Origin: an uncultured Eubacteriales bacterium
GTDB lineage: Bacteria; Bacillota; Clostridia; Christensenellales; Aristaeellaceae
NCBI GenBank assembly: GCA_902795275.1
Contig: CADBKQ010000001.1
Span: 1 to 64,000, forward strand
DNA length: 64,000 nucleotides
Direction: 5' to 3'
Below are positions 18,223 through 28,087 of this stretch, in pieces (positions within the stretch are counted from its first letter, which is position 1; every line of letters starts with the position of its first letter). The position numbers and the translations under genes are program-made. The notes beneath the pieces are model-generated. The model did not search any database. It was not told where the DNA came from and saw only the letters and a list, made by a program, of their open reading frames with translations.

Positions 18223-20432
18223 GCTTTCAGGGCTTTCAGCGCGCGGGGCAAGGCGGCCAATTCGGGCTTCACGGCTTCCATGTCCAGGCTGTAATCCAGG
18301 ATGTGGGCCACCACATACAGGCAGAAGGCCCGGTCGATGGCTTCGGCGACGCCGCCCTTGAAATCATTCTGGGTCGCCGCGACAAAGCAGGCCATCATCC
18401 CAACCGTTTCGACGGGCAGCGGATTGCCGCTCGCCGCCACGGCCTTCCGGATGGCAAGCAGGGCGGAACGGGTTTCCTCGGTCAGCGCGCCTTCCCGCAG
18501 CGTTTCATGGAGCACGCAGTCCAGGCTGACGGGCGGATACACGGGCAGCGGCGCGGGCAGCGCTTCGGGGTCGGCGTACACCGGCACGTCGCAATGGGGA
18601 GCCTGGCGGCAGTCCGCATCCGTTTCCGGCTTGCCCAGCTTCCCGATCCGGGTGGTAAACACCAAGGGATGGTTCACGGCCCGATCCTTCGCGGACAGGA
18701 AGACGGGCGCGTTCCCGCCGGGCGCGACCACAAAATCATCCTTCCGGCCCGCCCGGACGACAGACGCGCCCAGGGCCGCGGCAAAAGCGTCCAGGGCGGT
18801 GTCCGCGTCGGCAGGGGCTTCGGAACGGAACTGCAACAGATTGTGCTTCGCACTGAGGGCGAACGCGGTGAGCATAGCCAGCGCGTCGCCTTCCTCCATC
18901 CGGAAGCCCGCCGCCCGCATGCATTTTTCCACCCGGTCGATCAGCTCCGCTTTGGAGGCCGTTCCGCCCGCGCCGGGGCAGATGACCCGCTTGCCGCCGT
19001 CTTCGCTGCCGCGCACGGCGTCCACGTAAGCCGCGGCTTCTTCCCGCTCCTTTTTCAGGGGCTCGATCGCCTTGGTCAGCTTTTCCAGCTCGTTCTGGGC
19101 GGATTGTTGGGCGATGTGCAGCTGATCCAGCTTTTTCTGCTCCGCCATGTTCAGGTTTCCAAGCGCCTGTTCCCGGGCGGCGGCCAGGTTCTTTTTCGCG
19201 TCGTCCAGCTGCATCAGGGTCATCAGCCGTTCGGCCTCCAGCTCCTGTAGCTGGCTGTGCATGGCGGCGATGGTCAGGTCGTTGGTCTCGCGGCCCAGCA
19301 CCTTGGCCAGGATGGGCTTCATGCCGCTTTGAGACAGCACCATGTCCACCGCCTGGCGCTGGGCTTCGGGAGAGTGGCACATGCCAAGGAGCGCACGCTT
19401 GAACGCTTCGGCGGGGCTGGCCACTTCTTTCAGTTCTGTATTCTGGGGAATGGTCGCGCCCGGCGCTTCATAGCGGCTGACCTCGAAGCGGGAGGAATAC
19501 CGCTGGCTTTCCACCGCCTCCATCAGCTGGTTATGCGCCCGGCGGGGATTCGTCTGGCGCTGGGGCGTCTGGTACAGCTTGGTGCCGGTGAGCGGCTTGG
19601 CGGGGCGTTCCCGCGCAAAATCAGCGGGAGCGGCGTGGTCCGCGGGCTTGAGCCGGTTCGCGTGCTCGCTGAGCTGCTGGTTCATGCTCTGAATCTGCTC
19701 GAAGGCGTTCTGCTCAGGCTCGGGCTTGGCGGCCTGCTCCGGTTTGGCGGGCTCCTCCGGTTGCGCGGGCTCCTCCGGCTGCGCGGGCTGCTCGGCCTTT
19801 TCGGAGGCGGGCGCCGGCTTGGGTTCGGGTTCCTTTGCTTTTTCGGGTTCGGGAGCGGGGGCCGGGGCGGGCTCTTCCGCCTGGGCGGTCTTGGGCCAAT
19901 AGAACAACAGATCCTGCCCGTGCAGGGTGATGGAATGCAACTGGGCGCTGTCGGGCGGCAGCTTTTCCGTTTCCTTGGCGCACTGCATGTCTTCCTTCCG
20001 GAAGGGGCCCTGAATGTTCGCGCCGTTGCGGATATAGATCCAGGGCGTCATGGCGTTCCGCACGTCGCCTTCCGCCACCACCTGGTACACCAGGTCGTCC
20101 GGCAGGGCGCGCACGGCGTCGGAATAGACGATAAACTGGTTGGTTTCGCCCCGGGAGGGAGAATAGTTTTTGTTGGTGCGGATCTTGTTGGAATCCAGGG
20201 GGAAGATGCGCAGGTCCACCAGGCACAGGCCGGACAGGGTGCGCATTCTTTCTTTAAAGGTGTGCTGCTCGTTTTTGTCGGGCACGATGCGAAGAAAACC
20301 GTCGTCGGGATAATCCGCCGTCATGTTGGCCAGGGAGCCGTCCTGGGTCATTAAAGGCTGCACACGGAAGTAAGCCCGCGCGATATTATCTTCTTCCAAA
20401 TAAACCAGTACAGCCTTTCCTTGAAAGTTCAT
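18219..20432 (-). CDS. Unknown protein with Pro/Glu-rich linker and coiled coil
   Basis: A 737-residue protein without a signal peptide or membrane segment. ATG at 20430-20432 follows GGAGGGG. The N-terminal globular region (1-180, strand-rich) is followed by a Pro/Glu/Ala/Lys-rich linker (about 186-240) with repeated EEPAQPEEP-like units, a basic stretch (about 275-300), a coiled coil (about 393-466) and an alpha/beta C-terminal domain (about 480-737). I recognise no family. It starts a three-gene operon with the TrmH methyltransferase (4-nt overlap) and the flavoprotein. The layout suggests a scaffold or adaptor; that is inference only. Confidence 0.65.
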   Translation of the reverse strand: MNFQGKAVLVYLEEDNIARAYFRVQPLMTQDGSLANMTADYPDDGFLRIVPDKNEQHTFKERMRTLSGLCLVDLRIFPLDSNKIRTNKNYSPSRGETNQFIVYSDAVRALPDDLVYQVVAEGDVRNAMTPWIYIRNGANIQGPFRKEDMQCAKETEKLPPDSAQLHSITLHGQDLLFYWPKTAQAEEPAPAPAPEPEKAKEPEPKPAPASEKAEQPAQPEEPAQPEEPAKPEQAAKPEPEQNAFEQIQSMNQQLSEHANRLKPADHAAPADFARERPAKPLTGTKLYQTPQRQTNPRRAHNQLMEAVESQRYSSRFEVSRYEAPGATIPQNTELKEVASPAEAFKRALLGMCHSPEAQRQAVDMVLSQSGMKPILAKVLGRETNDLTIAAMHSQLQELEAERLMTLMQLDDAKKNLAAAREQALGNLNMAEQKKLDQLHIAQQSAQNELEKLTKAIEPLKKEREEAAAYVDAVRGSEDGGKRVICPGAGGTASKAELIDRVEKCMRAAGFRMEEGDALAMLTAFALSAKHNLLQFRSEAPADADTALDAFAAALGASVVRAGRKDDFVVAPGGNAPVFLSAKDRAVNHPLVFTTRIGKLGKPETDADCRQAPHCDVPVYADPEALPAPLPVYPPVSLDCVLHETLREGALTEETRSALLAIRKAVAASGNPLPVETVGMMACFVAATQNDFKGGVAEAIDRAFCLYVVAHILDYSLDMEAVKPELAALPRALKALKA

Positions 20433-20478
20433 AGGTACCCCTCCGAAAAAATAATTATTTAAACCAAATTCGCCATAT

Positions 20479-20508
20479 ATTATAGCAAACAAACAGGGAA
20501 TCCGTCAA
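20479..20508 (-). promoter_or_regulatory. Promoter of the 737-residue protein/TrmH/flavoprotein operon
   Basis: Reading leftward, TTGACG (20503-20508), 18 bp, TATAAT (20479-20484), about 45 bp before the start codon. Confidence 0.75.
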
Positions 20509-20571
20509 GATAACATTAGAAAAGTTTTGATAGAAAATTTGTGGAGAACTGACAAAAAGCACAAAAAAACG

Positions 20572-20631
20572 GGATTGGGGAATAGGGATTAGGCGCTCCG
20601 CCCGGAATTGCAGCCGGGAGAAGCGCCTAAT
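20572..20631. repeat. Heptamer-like array joined to a GC hairpin
   Basis: GGGATT, GGGAATA, GGGATTA at 20572-20591 continues the TAGGGAW family. It runs into a hairpin: ATTAGGCGCT (20588-20597) pairs with AGCGCCTAAT (20622-20631), with CCGG/CCGG inside. It lies beyond the 3' end of the aspartokinase gene, and the hairpin may aid termination, though no T-run adjoins it. Confidence 0.7.
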
Positions 20632-20659
20632 ATCGGTTGCCTGAGCCCGATTCCCTCGC

Positions 20660-21973
20660 TCACGTTCTTACGAAGGTATCGTAAATCGCTTTGACGGCGG
20701 TTTCAAAATCGTCCTCATCCACGCCCACGATGATGTTCAGCTCGCTGCTGCCCTGGTCGATGGTGCGGATGGAAATGCCCTGGGCGGAGATGGCAGTGAA
20801 CAGCCGGGCGGCGGTACCGAAATTCCGCACCATGCCGCGGCCCACGGTGGCGATGAGGGCCAGATGGTCGGACACGGTGATGGTGTCGGGGTCACACAGC
20901 TCCCGGATGCGGGCCAGCACCTGCTCCTTATGAGGCTCCAGTTCCTTGCCGTGCACTACCACGCACATGGTGTCAATGCCGGTGGGCAGGTGCTCAAAGC
21001 TGATGCCGTATTCCTCAAAGGCCTGCAAAACCCGGCGGCCGAAGCCCAGCTCGGAGTTCATCATGTCCTTTTCCACGGACACGATGGAAAAGCCCTTGTG
21101 GCCCGCGATGCCGGTGATCACGTGGGCCAGGTCGTTCTGCCCCGCGTTGGCGCGAATCATGGTGCCGGGGTGCTTGGGGTCGTTGGTGTTGCGAATGTTG
21201 GTGGGAATGCCCGCCTTGCGCACGGGGAACACCGCGTCCTCGTGCAGCACGGTCGCGCCCATGTAGGAAAGCTCCCGCAGTTCCCGGTAGGTCAGGGTGG
21301 AAATATACTGGGCGTCGGGCACGATGCGGGGGTCGGCCATGCGGAAGCCCGTCACGTCCGTCCAGTTTTCATACACATCGGCGTTGACCGCCCGGGCCAC
21401 CAGCGCGCCGGACACGTCGCTGCCGCCGCGGGAGAAGGTGTGGATATGTCCTTCCGCATCCGCGCCGTAAAAGCCGGGTACCACGGCGCGGCGCATGTTC
21501 ATGAGCTTTTCGCCCATAATAGCATTTGTTTCCTCTTCCAGCAGCTTCCCGTCCTCGGAAAAGCGCACCACTTCGGCGGCATCCACAAAGGGAATGCCGA
21601 TGTATTTGGACAGCAGCTTGCCGTTCAGGTATTCGCCGCGGCTGGCGGCGTAATCGGGGGTCGCGCCTTCGCTGAGGCGCTTATCAATGGTCGCGAACTC
21701 CGCCGCGAAATCCATTTCCACCCCCAGCTCTTCCGCAATTTCTTCGTACCGGGCGCGGATGCGCTCCAGCAGGTGCTGAAAGGTTTTCCCCTCGCCCGCC
21801 GCGCGATGGGCGGAATAAAGCAGGTCGGTGATTTTATCGTCGCCGGGGCCCCGCTTGCCCGGCGCGCTGGGCACCACAAATTTCCGTTCGGGATCCATGT
21901 CCAGAATGGTTTTCACTTTTTTAAAATGTTCCGCGTCCGCTAAGGAACTGCCGCCGAATTTCGTTACGATCAT
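20660..21973 (-). CDS. lysC: Aspartate kinase
   Basis: A 437-residue aspartokinase catalysing the first step of lysine, threonine and methionine synthesis. KFGGSSLA at 5-12, the R-G-E-Y segment near 112-115 and FSRGGSDVSG at 180-189 mark the kinase domain. Two ACT domains (about 290-360 and 370-437) supply allosteric control. The sequence resembles the clostridial monofunctional type. It is a single gene with a strong promoter only about 30 nt upstream, so no room exists for a lysine riboswitch here, in contrast to the lysine-transport operon at 36-37 kb. Confidence 0.93.
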   Translation of the reverse strand: MIVTKFGGSSLADAEHFKKVKTILDMDPERKFVVPSAPGKRGPGDDKITDLLYSAHRAAGEGKTFQHLLERIRARYEEIAEELGVEMDFAAEFATIDKRLSEGATPDYAASRGEYLNGKLLSKYIGIPFVDAAEVVRFSEDGKLLEEETNAIMGEKLMNMRRAVVPGFYGADAEGHIHTFSRGGSDVSGALVARAVNADVYENWTDVTGFRMADPRIVPDAQYISTLTYRELRELSYMGATVLHEDAVFPVRKAGIPTNIRNTNDPKHPGTMIRANAGQNDLAHVITGIAGHKGFSIVSVEKDMMNSELGFGRRVLQAFEEYGISFEHLPTGIDTMCVVVHGKELEPHKEQVLARIRELCDPDTITVSDHLALIATVGRGMVRNFGTAARLFTAISAQGISIRTIDQGSSELNIIVGVDEDDFETAVKAIYDTFVRT

Positions 21974-22004
21974 GGTCTTCCACTCCTCTAAAGATTCGTT
22001 TGAT

Positions 22005-22033
22005 ATTGTAACCTTTTATCAGCAGAATGTCAA
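22005..22033 (-). promoter_or_regulatory. Promoter of the aspartokinase gene
   Basis: Reading leftward, TTGACA (22028-22033), 17 bp, TACAAT (22005-22010). Confidence 0.85.
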
Positions 22034-22157
22034 ATAAAACCACACAATTTATTCTATTCCGGCAGCTCGAAAAAGGTGAGCGCGGACAGATGGATAAAAA
22101 TGTCCCCATTCCTGCGAAAACAGCGCTTGCGGAACAGTGAAAAGAAAATGGAGGATT

Positions 22158-22186
22158 TTGCATTTTTCTTCAGGATATGCTATAAT
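22158..22186 (+). promoter_or_regulatory. Promoter of dxs-tlyA
   Basis: TTGCAT (22158-22163), 17 bp, TATAAT (22181-22186), 35 bp before the dxs ATG. Confidence 0.85.
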
Positions 22187-22221
22187 CACTGGGTATCATT
22201 CCGGTGATTGGGAGAGTTGCT

Positions 22222-24075
22222 ATGAAGCTCACGGATATTCAATCCCCGTCCCAGCTGAAAACGCTGTCGGAACAGGAATTGAAAGCATTGGCAGAGGACA
22301 TCAGGGAAGAAATCATCCGCACCGTGTCGGTAAACGGCGGGCACCTGGCCTCCAATCTGGGGGCGGTGGAGCTGACCATTGCGCTGCATCGGGTGTTTGA
22401 CTGCCCTCAGGATCAGCTGGTTTTCGATGTGGGCCACCAGTGCTACCCCCATAAGCTGCTCACCGGCCGAAGCAGGGACTTTTCCACCCTGCGGAAGCTG
22501 GACGGGGTGTGCGGCTTTCCCCGCAGGGAGGAAAGCGAATACGACGCGTTCAACACGGGCCACGCGTCCACCGCCATTTCCGCCGCCCTGGGCATGGCGC
22601 GGGCGCGGGATATGCGGGGAGAAAAGCACCGGATCGTGGCTGTGGTGGGGGACGGGGCGCTGACAGGCGGCATGTGCTACGAAGCGCTGAACGACGCGGG
22701 CAGCCTGAACACGCCGTTCATGGTGGTTCTCAACGACAACGGCATGTCCATTTCCCGCAACGTGGGCGCGCTCTCTAAGCAGCTGACGCGCTTGAGAATC
22801 AGCCGCGGGTGGCTGGGCGTGAAGAAGAACGTGGCGGAAGCCCTGCGCAGGATCCCGGGCGTGGGGGAAAGGCTGCACGACGCTTTTCAGAAGATCAAAA
22901 ACGGCATTCGCAACGCCTTTATCCGGGATAAGTTTTTCACCGCCCTGGGCTTTCAATACTTCGGCCCCATCGACGGCCACGACATCGCGGGCATGGAAAA
23001 GGTGTTCCGCAGCCTGATGAACGTGGATCATCCGGTGGTGGTGCATGTGGTGACGAAGAAAGGCTGCGGTTTTGGCCAGGCGGAGGAAAAGCCCGAGAAG
23101 TACCACGGCGTGGCCCCGTTCTATATTGAAACCGGGCGCTCCCGCAAGGAGTCCGGCCCGTCCATGGGCGAACTGGGCGGCAAATATGTGGCGGAACTGG
23201 CGGAAAAGCATCCGGAAATCTGCGTGGTCACCGCCGCCATGACGGAAAGCACGGGATTCGGTGAATTCCACAGGCGTTACCCCAGTCGGCTGTTTGACGT
23301 GGGCATTGCCGAGGAGCACGCCGTCACGCTGGCGGCGGGCATGGCCGCGGGCGGAATGCGGCCCTTCGTGGCGATTTATGAAACGTTTTTACAGCGGGCC
23401 TTCGACCAGATCACCGTGGATGTGTGCCTGCAAAACCTGCCGGTGTGCTTCCTGATGGATCGGGCGGGCATCGGCGGCGAGGACGGCGCGACCCATCACG
23501 GGCTGCTGGGCGTGTCCATGCTGCGCGCCATTCCCAATATGACGGTGTTCGCGCCCCGGTGTGAGCAGGAATTCAAGGCCATGATCGACTGGGCGCTGCG
23601 GCACGGCGGCCCCTGCGCCATCCGCTATCCCCGCTCCCTGCCTAAGCTGGACGCTGCGGAAAACGATTTCCGCCCCGGAAGGTGGGAGGACATGCGGAAG
23701 GGAAAGGACGCGGCGCTGCTGGCTTCCTCCGCGATATTGGAAGAATGCCTGGAGGCGGCCAAGCTGCTGTCCAAGGACGGAATCGAAGCACGGGTCATCA
23801 ACGCTTCCACCATCAAGCCGCTGGATGAAAAATGCCTGCTGCATCTGGCGAAAAAGCAAATGCCCCTCTTTACGGTGGAGGAGCACTTCCTTTCCGGCGG
23901 GTTCGGCAGCGCGGTGGCGGAATTCTGCGCGGCAAACCGCCTGCCCGCGCCCGCCGCCATGATCGGCCTGCCGGACGAATTTGTTCCCCACGGCAGCCGC
24001 AAGCTGCTTTTGCAGCGGTACGGGCTGGACGGGGAAAGCATTGCGAAGCGGGTAAAAGGAGCGTTGAAGGCATGA
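22222..24075 (+). CDS. dxs: 1-deoxy-D-xylulose-5-phosphate synthase
   Basis: A 617-residue thiamine-diphosphate enzyme that condenses pyruvate and glyceraldehyde-3-phosphate, the first step of the MEP isoprenoid pathway. VGHQCYPHKLLTGR near 70-83, GHAST at 113-117, and GDG (143-145) to NDN (171-173) form the TPP site. The transketolase pyrimidine domain carries YETFLQRAFDQ and DRAGIGGEDGATHHG. ATG at 22222 follows GGGAGAG. It overlaps tlyA by 4 nt, as in the conserved Bacillota dxs-tlyA order. Confidence 0.96.
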   Translation: MKLTDIQSPSQLKTLSEQELKALAEDIREEIIRTVSVNGGHLASNLGAVELTIALHRVFDCPQDQLVFDVGHQCYPHKLLTGRSRDFSTLRKLDGVCGFPRREESEYDAFNTGHASTAISAALGMARARDMRGEKHRIVAVVGDGALTGGMCYEALNDAGSLNTPFMVVLNDNGMSISRNVGALSKQLTRLRISRGWLGVKKNVAEALRRIPGVGERLHDAFQKIKNGIRNAFIRDKFFTALGFQYFGPIDGHDIAGMEKVFRSLMNVDHPVVVHVVTKKGCGFGQAEEKPEKYHGVAPFYIETGRSRKESGPSMGELGGKYVAELAEKHPEICVVTAAMTESTGFGEFHRRYPSRLFDVGIAEEHAVTLAAGMAAGGMRPFVAIYETFLQRAFDQITVDVCLQNLPVCFLMDRAGIGGEDGATHHGLLGVSMLRAIPNMTVFAPRCEQEFKAMIDWALRHGGPCAIRYPRSLPKLDAAENDFRPGRWEDMRKGKDAALLASSAILEECLEAAKLLSKDGIEARVINASTIKPLDEKCLLHLAKKQMPLFTVEEHFLSGGFGSAVAEFCAANRLPAPAAMIGLPDEFVPHGSRKLLLQRYGLDGESIAKRVKGALKA

Positions 24076-24872
24076 AACAGCGGGCGGACGTGTGGCTGGT
24101 GACGCGGGGACTGGCGGAGAGCCGGGAAAAGGCCCAGGCGCTGATCATGGCGGGCCAGGTGTACGTGGGGGAAAAGAAGGTGCTCAAGTCCTCCGAGCAG
24201 GTGGCCGAGGACGCGCCCTTGCAGGTGCGCGGCGGCGGGCAGGAGCATTTCGCCAGCCGGGGCGGGCACAAGCTGGAAAAGGCCATCACCGCGTTTTCCG
24301 CGGATGTGAGCGGCGCTGTCGCCATGGACATCGGCGCGGCGACGGGCGGGTTCACCGACGTGCTGCTGCGCCACGGCGCGTCCCATGTCTACGCCATCGA
24401 CGTGGGCTACGGGCAATTGGACTGGAAGCTGCGGAACGACGCGCGGGTCACGGTGATGGAGCGCACCAACGCCCGGGCGCTGACAGTGGAGCAGTTTCCC
24501 CTGCGGCCTAACCTCACCGTGATGGATGTTTCGTTTATTTCCATCCGTCTCATCCTGCCCGTGGCCGCGGGCATCATGGGAGAGAACGGACGCTTCCTCA
24601 CCTTGATCAAGCCCCAGTTCGAGGCCGGGCGGGGGCAGGTCGGCAAAAACGGCGTGGTGCGGGAAAAGGAAATCCATGAACGGGTGCTGCGGGAAATCTG
24701 CGTGTTCTGCCCCTCCTTTGGCTGGCACGTGCGGGATCTGACCTTCTCGCCCATCAAAGGCCCGGCGGGGAACATCGAGTTCCTGGCGGACATCCAGCCC
24801 GGCCCCGGCGAGGAAATCTCCGACGAGCGCATCGCCGCCCTGGTGAAACAGGCGCACGCGGAACTGGATTAA
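24072..24872 (+). CDS. tlyA: TlyA-family rRNA 2'-O-methyltransferase
   Basis: A 266-residue protein: an N-terminal S4 RNA-binding domain (about 1-60, RADVWLVTRGLAESREKAQ) followed by an FtsJ-like methyltransferase fold with the SAM loop DIGAATGGFTD (about 88-98). TlyA enzymes methylate cytidines in 16S and/or 23S rRNA; loss confers capreomycin resistance in mycobacteria. The ATG overlaps the dxs stop (ATGA), with AAAGGAG inside dxs. In B. subtilis the next genes would be argR and recN; neither is here. Confidence 0.93.
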   Translation: MKQRADVWLVTRGLAESREKAQALIMAGQVYVGEKKVLKSSEQVAEDAPLQVRGGGQEHFASRGGHKLEKAITAFSADVSGAVAMDIGAATGGFTDVLLRHGASHVYAIDVGYGQLDWKLRNDARVTVMERTNARALTVEQFPLRPNLTVMDVSFISIRLILPVAAGIMGENGRFLTLIKPQFEAGRGQVGKNGVVREKEIHERVLREICVFCPSFGWHVRDLTFSPIKGPAGNIEFLADIQPGPGEEISDERIAALVKQAHAELD

Positions 24873-24887
24873 CAGGACATAGAGGAT

Positions 24888-24930
24888 GCCGGAAGGCTGT
24901 CGTGGCTTTTCGGCTCTTTTTCTATTTTTT
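24888..24930 (+). terminator. Rho-independent terminator after tlyA
   Basis: GCCGGAAG (24888-24895) pairs with CTTTTCGGC (24906-24914, one bulged T), followed by a T-rich run. Confidence 0.65.
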
Positions 24931-24943
24931 GGCTTTTGATACC

Positions 24944-24972
24944 TTGCCAGTCCTCCGGTTTTCCTGTATAAT
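24944..24972 (+). promoter_or_regulatory. Promoter of the EAL-domain gene
   Basis: TTGCCA (24944-24949), 17 bp, TATAAT (24967-24972). Confidence 0.75.
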
Positions 24973-25038
24973 GTATCTGGATACTTGTAACAATTCTGAC
25001 GAATTATATTTTGCTTTGAGAAGATAAGGCTGGAAAAA

Positions 25039-28002
25039 ATGGAGAAGTATCAGTTTACCCAGAGCGAACGCACATTTTTGGAAAATCTGCCCACGGCGCT
25101 GGCTGTCTATCAGTTTGACGGCAGGCAGGTCTATACGCTTGCTCTGTCCAAAGGGTTCTGCGATTTATTTGGGTACAAGGACAAAGCGGAGGCCTACCGC
25201 TTCATGGAACAGGACATCTTCTACAACACCCATCCCGACGATGTATCAAGGATCACGGAAGCCGCCCATCGCTTTATTGCGGAAAGCGGGCGCTATGAAG
25301 TCATCTTCCGGTCAAGAAAGAATCGGGAAACCGAATACCGCATCATCCATGGCATCGGGAAACATATCTACACCGACACGGGAGTGCGCCTTGCCTACGT
25401 TTCCTTTACGGATGAAGGCGCTTACACGGGAGAGGAAGACAACCACGCCAGCTCGCTGAACCGCGCGCTGAACAACGCGCTCCATGAAGAAAGCATCCTG
25501 AAAGAAATCCATTATGACCACCTGACGGGCCTTCCGAATCTGCCCTATTTCTTTGAATTGGCTGAAGCGTGGAAATCCGCTATCGTTGCGGAAGGAAGCA
25601 AGCCGGCCCTCGTTTATATGGATCTGAACGGCATGAAGTATTATAACCATGTGAACGGCTTTGCCGAGGGCGACAAGCTGCTGCGGTCGTTTTCAAAGCT
25701 GCTTTCCCGCGCGTTCGGGCTGGAAAACTGCTGCCATATCGGCGCGGACCGTTTCGCGGTGTATACAAAAGAAGAAGGAATTGAAGAAAAAATCAATCGC
25801 TTGTTCCTGGAAGCCAAAGCGCTCAACGACGGCAAATCCCTGCCGGTCAGGGCGGGAATCTATTTGAACAGTTTCGAGGATGTTCCGGTCAGCTCGGCGT
25901 ATGACCGGGCAAAAATCGCCTGTGACGATCTGCGCAAATCCAATACTTCCGGCCTGAATTTCTACTCCCACGCCCTGAGCGACAAAATTAATAGACGCCA
26001 ATACATCCTGGCCAATATCGACAGGGCCATTTCAGAAAACTGGATTCAGGTCTATTATCAGCCGATTGTCCGGTCCGTCAACGGAAGAGCCTGCGACGTG
26101 GAGGCCCTGGCCCGGTGGATTGATCCCATCGAAGGGGTTCTGTCCCCGGGGGATTTTATTCCTTTTTTAGAGGATGCGGGGCTGATCTATAAGCTGGATC
26201 TGTATGTCCTTGAACAGGTGCTGATCAAAATCAACCGCGTCACCGCCGACGGTCTGCTCATCATTCCTCACTCCATCAACCTTTCCCGTTCCGATTTCGA
26301 CGCCTGCGATATTGTGGAGGAAATCAAAAAACGCGTGGACGCCGCGGGAGTCAGCCATGACAAAATCTCCATCGAGATCACTGAAAGCGTGATCGGCAGC
26401 GATTTTGATTTCATGAAGACCCAGGTGGAACGCTTTCAAAAGCTCGGCTTTCCCGTGTGGATGGATGATTTCGGCAGCGGGTATTCGTCGCTGGACGTGC
26501 TTCAAAGCATCAAGTTTGATCTGCTCAAGTTTGACATGAGCTTCATGCGCAAACAGGAAGAAGGCGAGAATGGGAAAATCATTCTCACCGAACTGATGAA
26601 AATGGCCAACGCCCTGGGCGTGGACACAATCTGCGAAGGGGTCGAAACGGAAGAACAGGTTCGCTTTTTGCAGGAAATCGGCTGTTCAAAGCTGCAGGGG
26701 TATTATTACAGCAAGCCGGTGCCTTATCAGGAGATCCTCGACCGGCGCAAAGATGGCTATTCCCTCCTGCCCGAAAATCCGCTGGAGTCCGCTTACTACG
26801 ACTCCATCGGCCGCGTCAACCTCTATGACCTGGGCGTGATCGCCAACACGGAAGAGGACGCTTTCCATAACGCTTTTAACATGCTGCCCATGGGGATCAT
26901 CGAGGTGAAGGGTGATTCCACCCGTTTTGTCAGGAGCAATCAATCCTACCGGGATTTCATCAAACGGTTCTTCGGAAGGGATTTGTCCCATCAGGGAGCG
27001 GGCTTTGAAAAGTTCAGCGCTCCCTTCATGCATAATATCGTCAAGACATGCTGCGAGCAGGGCATCCGTTCTTTCTATGATGAAAAGATGCCGGATGGCT
27101 CCGTCGTTCATTCCTTTGCCCGCAGGATCGGCACGAACCCGGTCACGGGAACCATCGCCGTGGCCATCGCCGTTCTTTCCGTTTCCGACCCGGATGAGTC
27201 CACGACCTACATTGACATCGCCAGAGCGCTGGCTGCGGACTACTACAATATCTATGTGGTTGATCTGGACACGGATCAGTTCATTGAGTACAGTTCTCCC
27301 GTCGGCGGCCAGGAAATGGCCATGGAACGGCACGGAGAGGATTTCTTTGAGACCTGCAAGCAGGTTGCCTACCGCATCTATGAGGAGGACAGAAAGCCCT
27401 TCTTTGATTCCTTCTCCAAGGAAAAAATCGAGCAAGCCCTGGAAAAGCAAGGCGTCTTTACGGCGACATACCGCCTGATGGATACCGGCACCCCTGTCTA
27501 TGTGAACATGAAGGTGACAAGGATGCAGTCCAACGGCAACAAGATCATCATGGGCATCAGCGTGATTGACGCGCAGATGAAGCAGAAAGAAATGTATGAC
27601 GAGATGCAGAAGGAACGGGAGATGCTCGTCAGGGTGATGGCCTTGTCGAACGGGTACCTTTGCTTGATCACCGTCGATCCCCAGACGGGGCGCTATGTTC
27701 TGTACAGCTCGTCCGATGACTTTGAGAGCCTCGGCGCGTCCAAGACCGGGGACGATTTGTTCAAGCAAGCGTATATTGACGCGGGGAAATACTGCTATAT
27801 TGAAGACAGGCAGCGCTTCCAGGAACAGTTTGTCAGAGAGAACGTTTTCAGCCAGATCCGGCAGCGCGGCAAGTTTACGATTAATTACCGCCTGGTCATC
27901 AAAGACGTTCCCACGCCGGTGACGCTGAAAGCCGCGTTATTCAAAGAAGGCGATGAGGAAAAACTGGTCGTCGGGGTGAGAGAGTGGATGGACAGAAAAT
28001 AA
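25039..28002 (+). CDS. PAS-GGDEF(degenerate)-EAL-PAS protein, likely c-di-GMP phosphodiesterase
   Basis: A 987-residue soluble signalling protein. An N-terminal PAS-like domain (about 10-125) precedes a GGDEF domain (about 155-305) whose signature is GADRF (235-239), so it should not make c-di-GMP. The EAL domain (about 318-565) looks active: EAL at 355-357, NLSRSDF from 414, ITES at 447-450, DDFGSGYSS at 476-484, Lys497 and CEGVE at 532-536. Two PAS-like repeats fill the C-terminus (about 720-850 and 865-985). Expected role: hydrolysis of c-di-GMP in response to a sensed ligand. It has its own promoter. A broken GGDEF gene follows 85 bp downstream. Confidence 0.88.
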   Translation: MEKYQFTQSERTFLENLPTALAVYQFDGRQVYTLALSKGFCDLFGYKDKAEAYRFMEQDIFYNTHPDDVSRITEAAHRFIAESGRYEVIFRSRKNRETEYRIIHGIGKHIYTDTGVRLAYVSFTDEGAYTGEEDNHASSLNRALNNALHEESILKEIHYDHLTGLPNLPYFFELAEAWKSAIVAEGSKPALVYMDLNGMKYYNHVNGFAEGDKLLRSFSKLLSRAFGLENCCHIGADRFAVYTKEEGIEEKINRLFLEAKALNDGKSLPVRAGIYLNSFEDVPVSSAYDRAKIACDDLRKSNTSGLNFYSHALSDKINRRQYILANIDRAISENWIQVYYQPIVRSVNGRACDVEALARWIDPIEGVLSPGDFIPFLEDAGLIYKLDLYVLEQVLIKINRVTADGLLIIPHSINLSRSDFDACDIVEEIKKRVDAAGVSHDKISIEITESVIGSDFDFMKTQVERFQKLGFPVWMDDFGSGYSSLDVLQSIKFDLLKFDMSFMRKQEEGENGKIILTELMKMANALGVDTICEGVETEEQVRFLQEIGCSKLQGYYYSKPVPYQEILDRRKDGYSLLPENPLESAYYDSIGRVNLYDLGVIANTEEDAFHNAFNMLPMGIIEVKGDSTRFVRSNQSYRDFIKRFFGRDLSHQGAGFEKFSAPFMHNIVKTCCEQGIRSFYDEKMPDGSVVHSFARRIGTNPVTGTIAVAIAVLSVSDPDESTTYIDIARALAADYYNIYVVDLDTDQFIEYSSPVGGQEMAMERHGEDFFETCKQVAYRIYEEDRKPFFDSFSKEKIEQALEKQGVFTATYRLMDTGTPVYVNMKVTRMQSNGNKIIMGISVIDAQMKQKEMYDEMQKEREMLVRVMALSNGYLCLITVDPQTGRYVLYSSSDDFESLGASKTGDDLFKQAYIDAGKYCYIEDRQRFQEQFVRENVFSQIRQRGKFTINYRLVIKDVPTPVTLKAALFKEGDEEKLVVGVREWMDRK

Positions 28003-28087
28003 CCGCCCGCCCCTTCCTTTGAAGCCATCCATCGGGGATACCACTGATTTGCACTGCGATCAGAAAAAGACAGAAGGAGCTTGCAGA

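Noticed and set aside
21974..22150. Lysine riboswitch or T-box upstream of aspartokinase
   Set aside because: The promoter at 22005-22033 leaves a leader of only about 25-30 nt, too short for either.
24873..25038. c-di-GMP riboswitch before the EAL gene
   Set aside because: The predicted transcript leader is about 60 nt and shows none of the GEMM core motifs.
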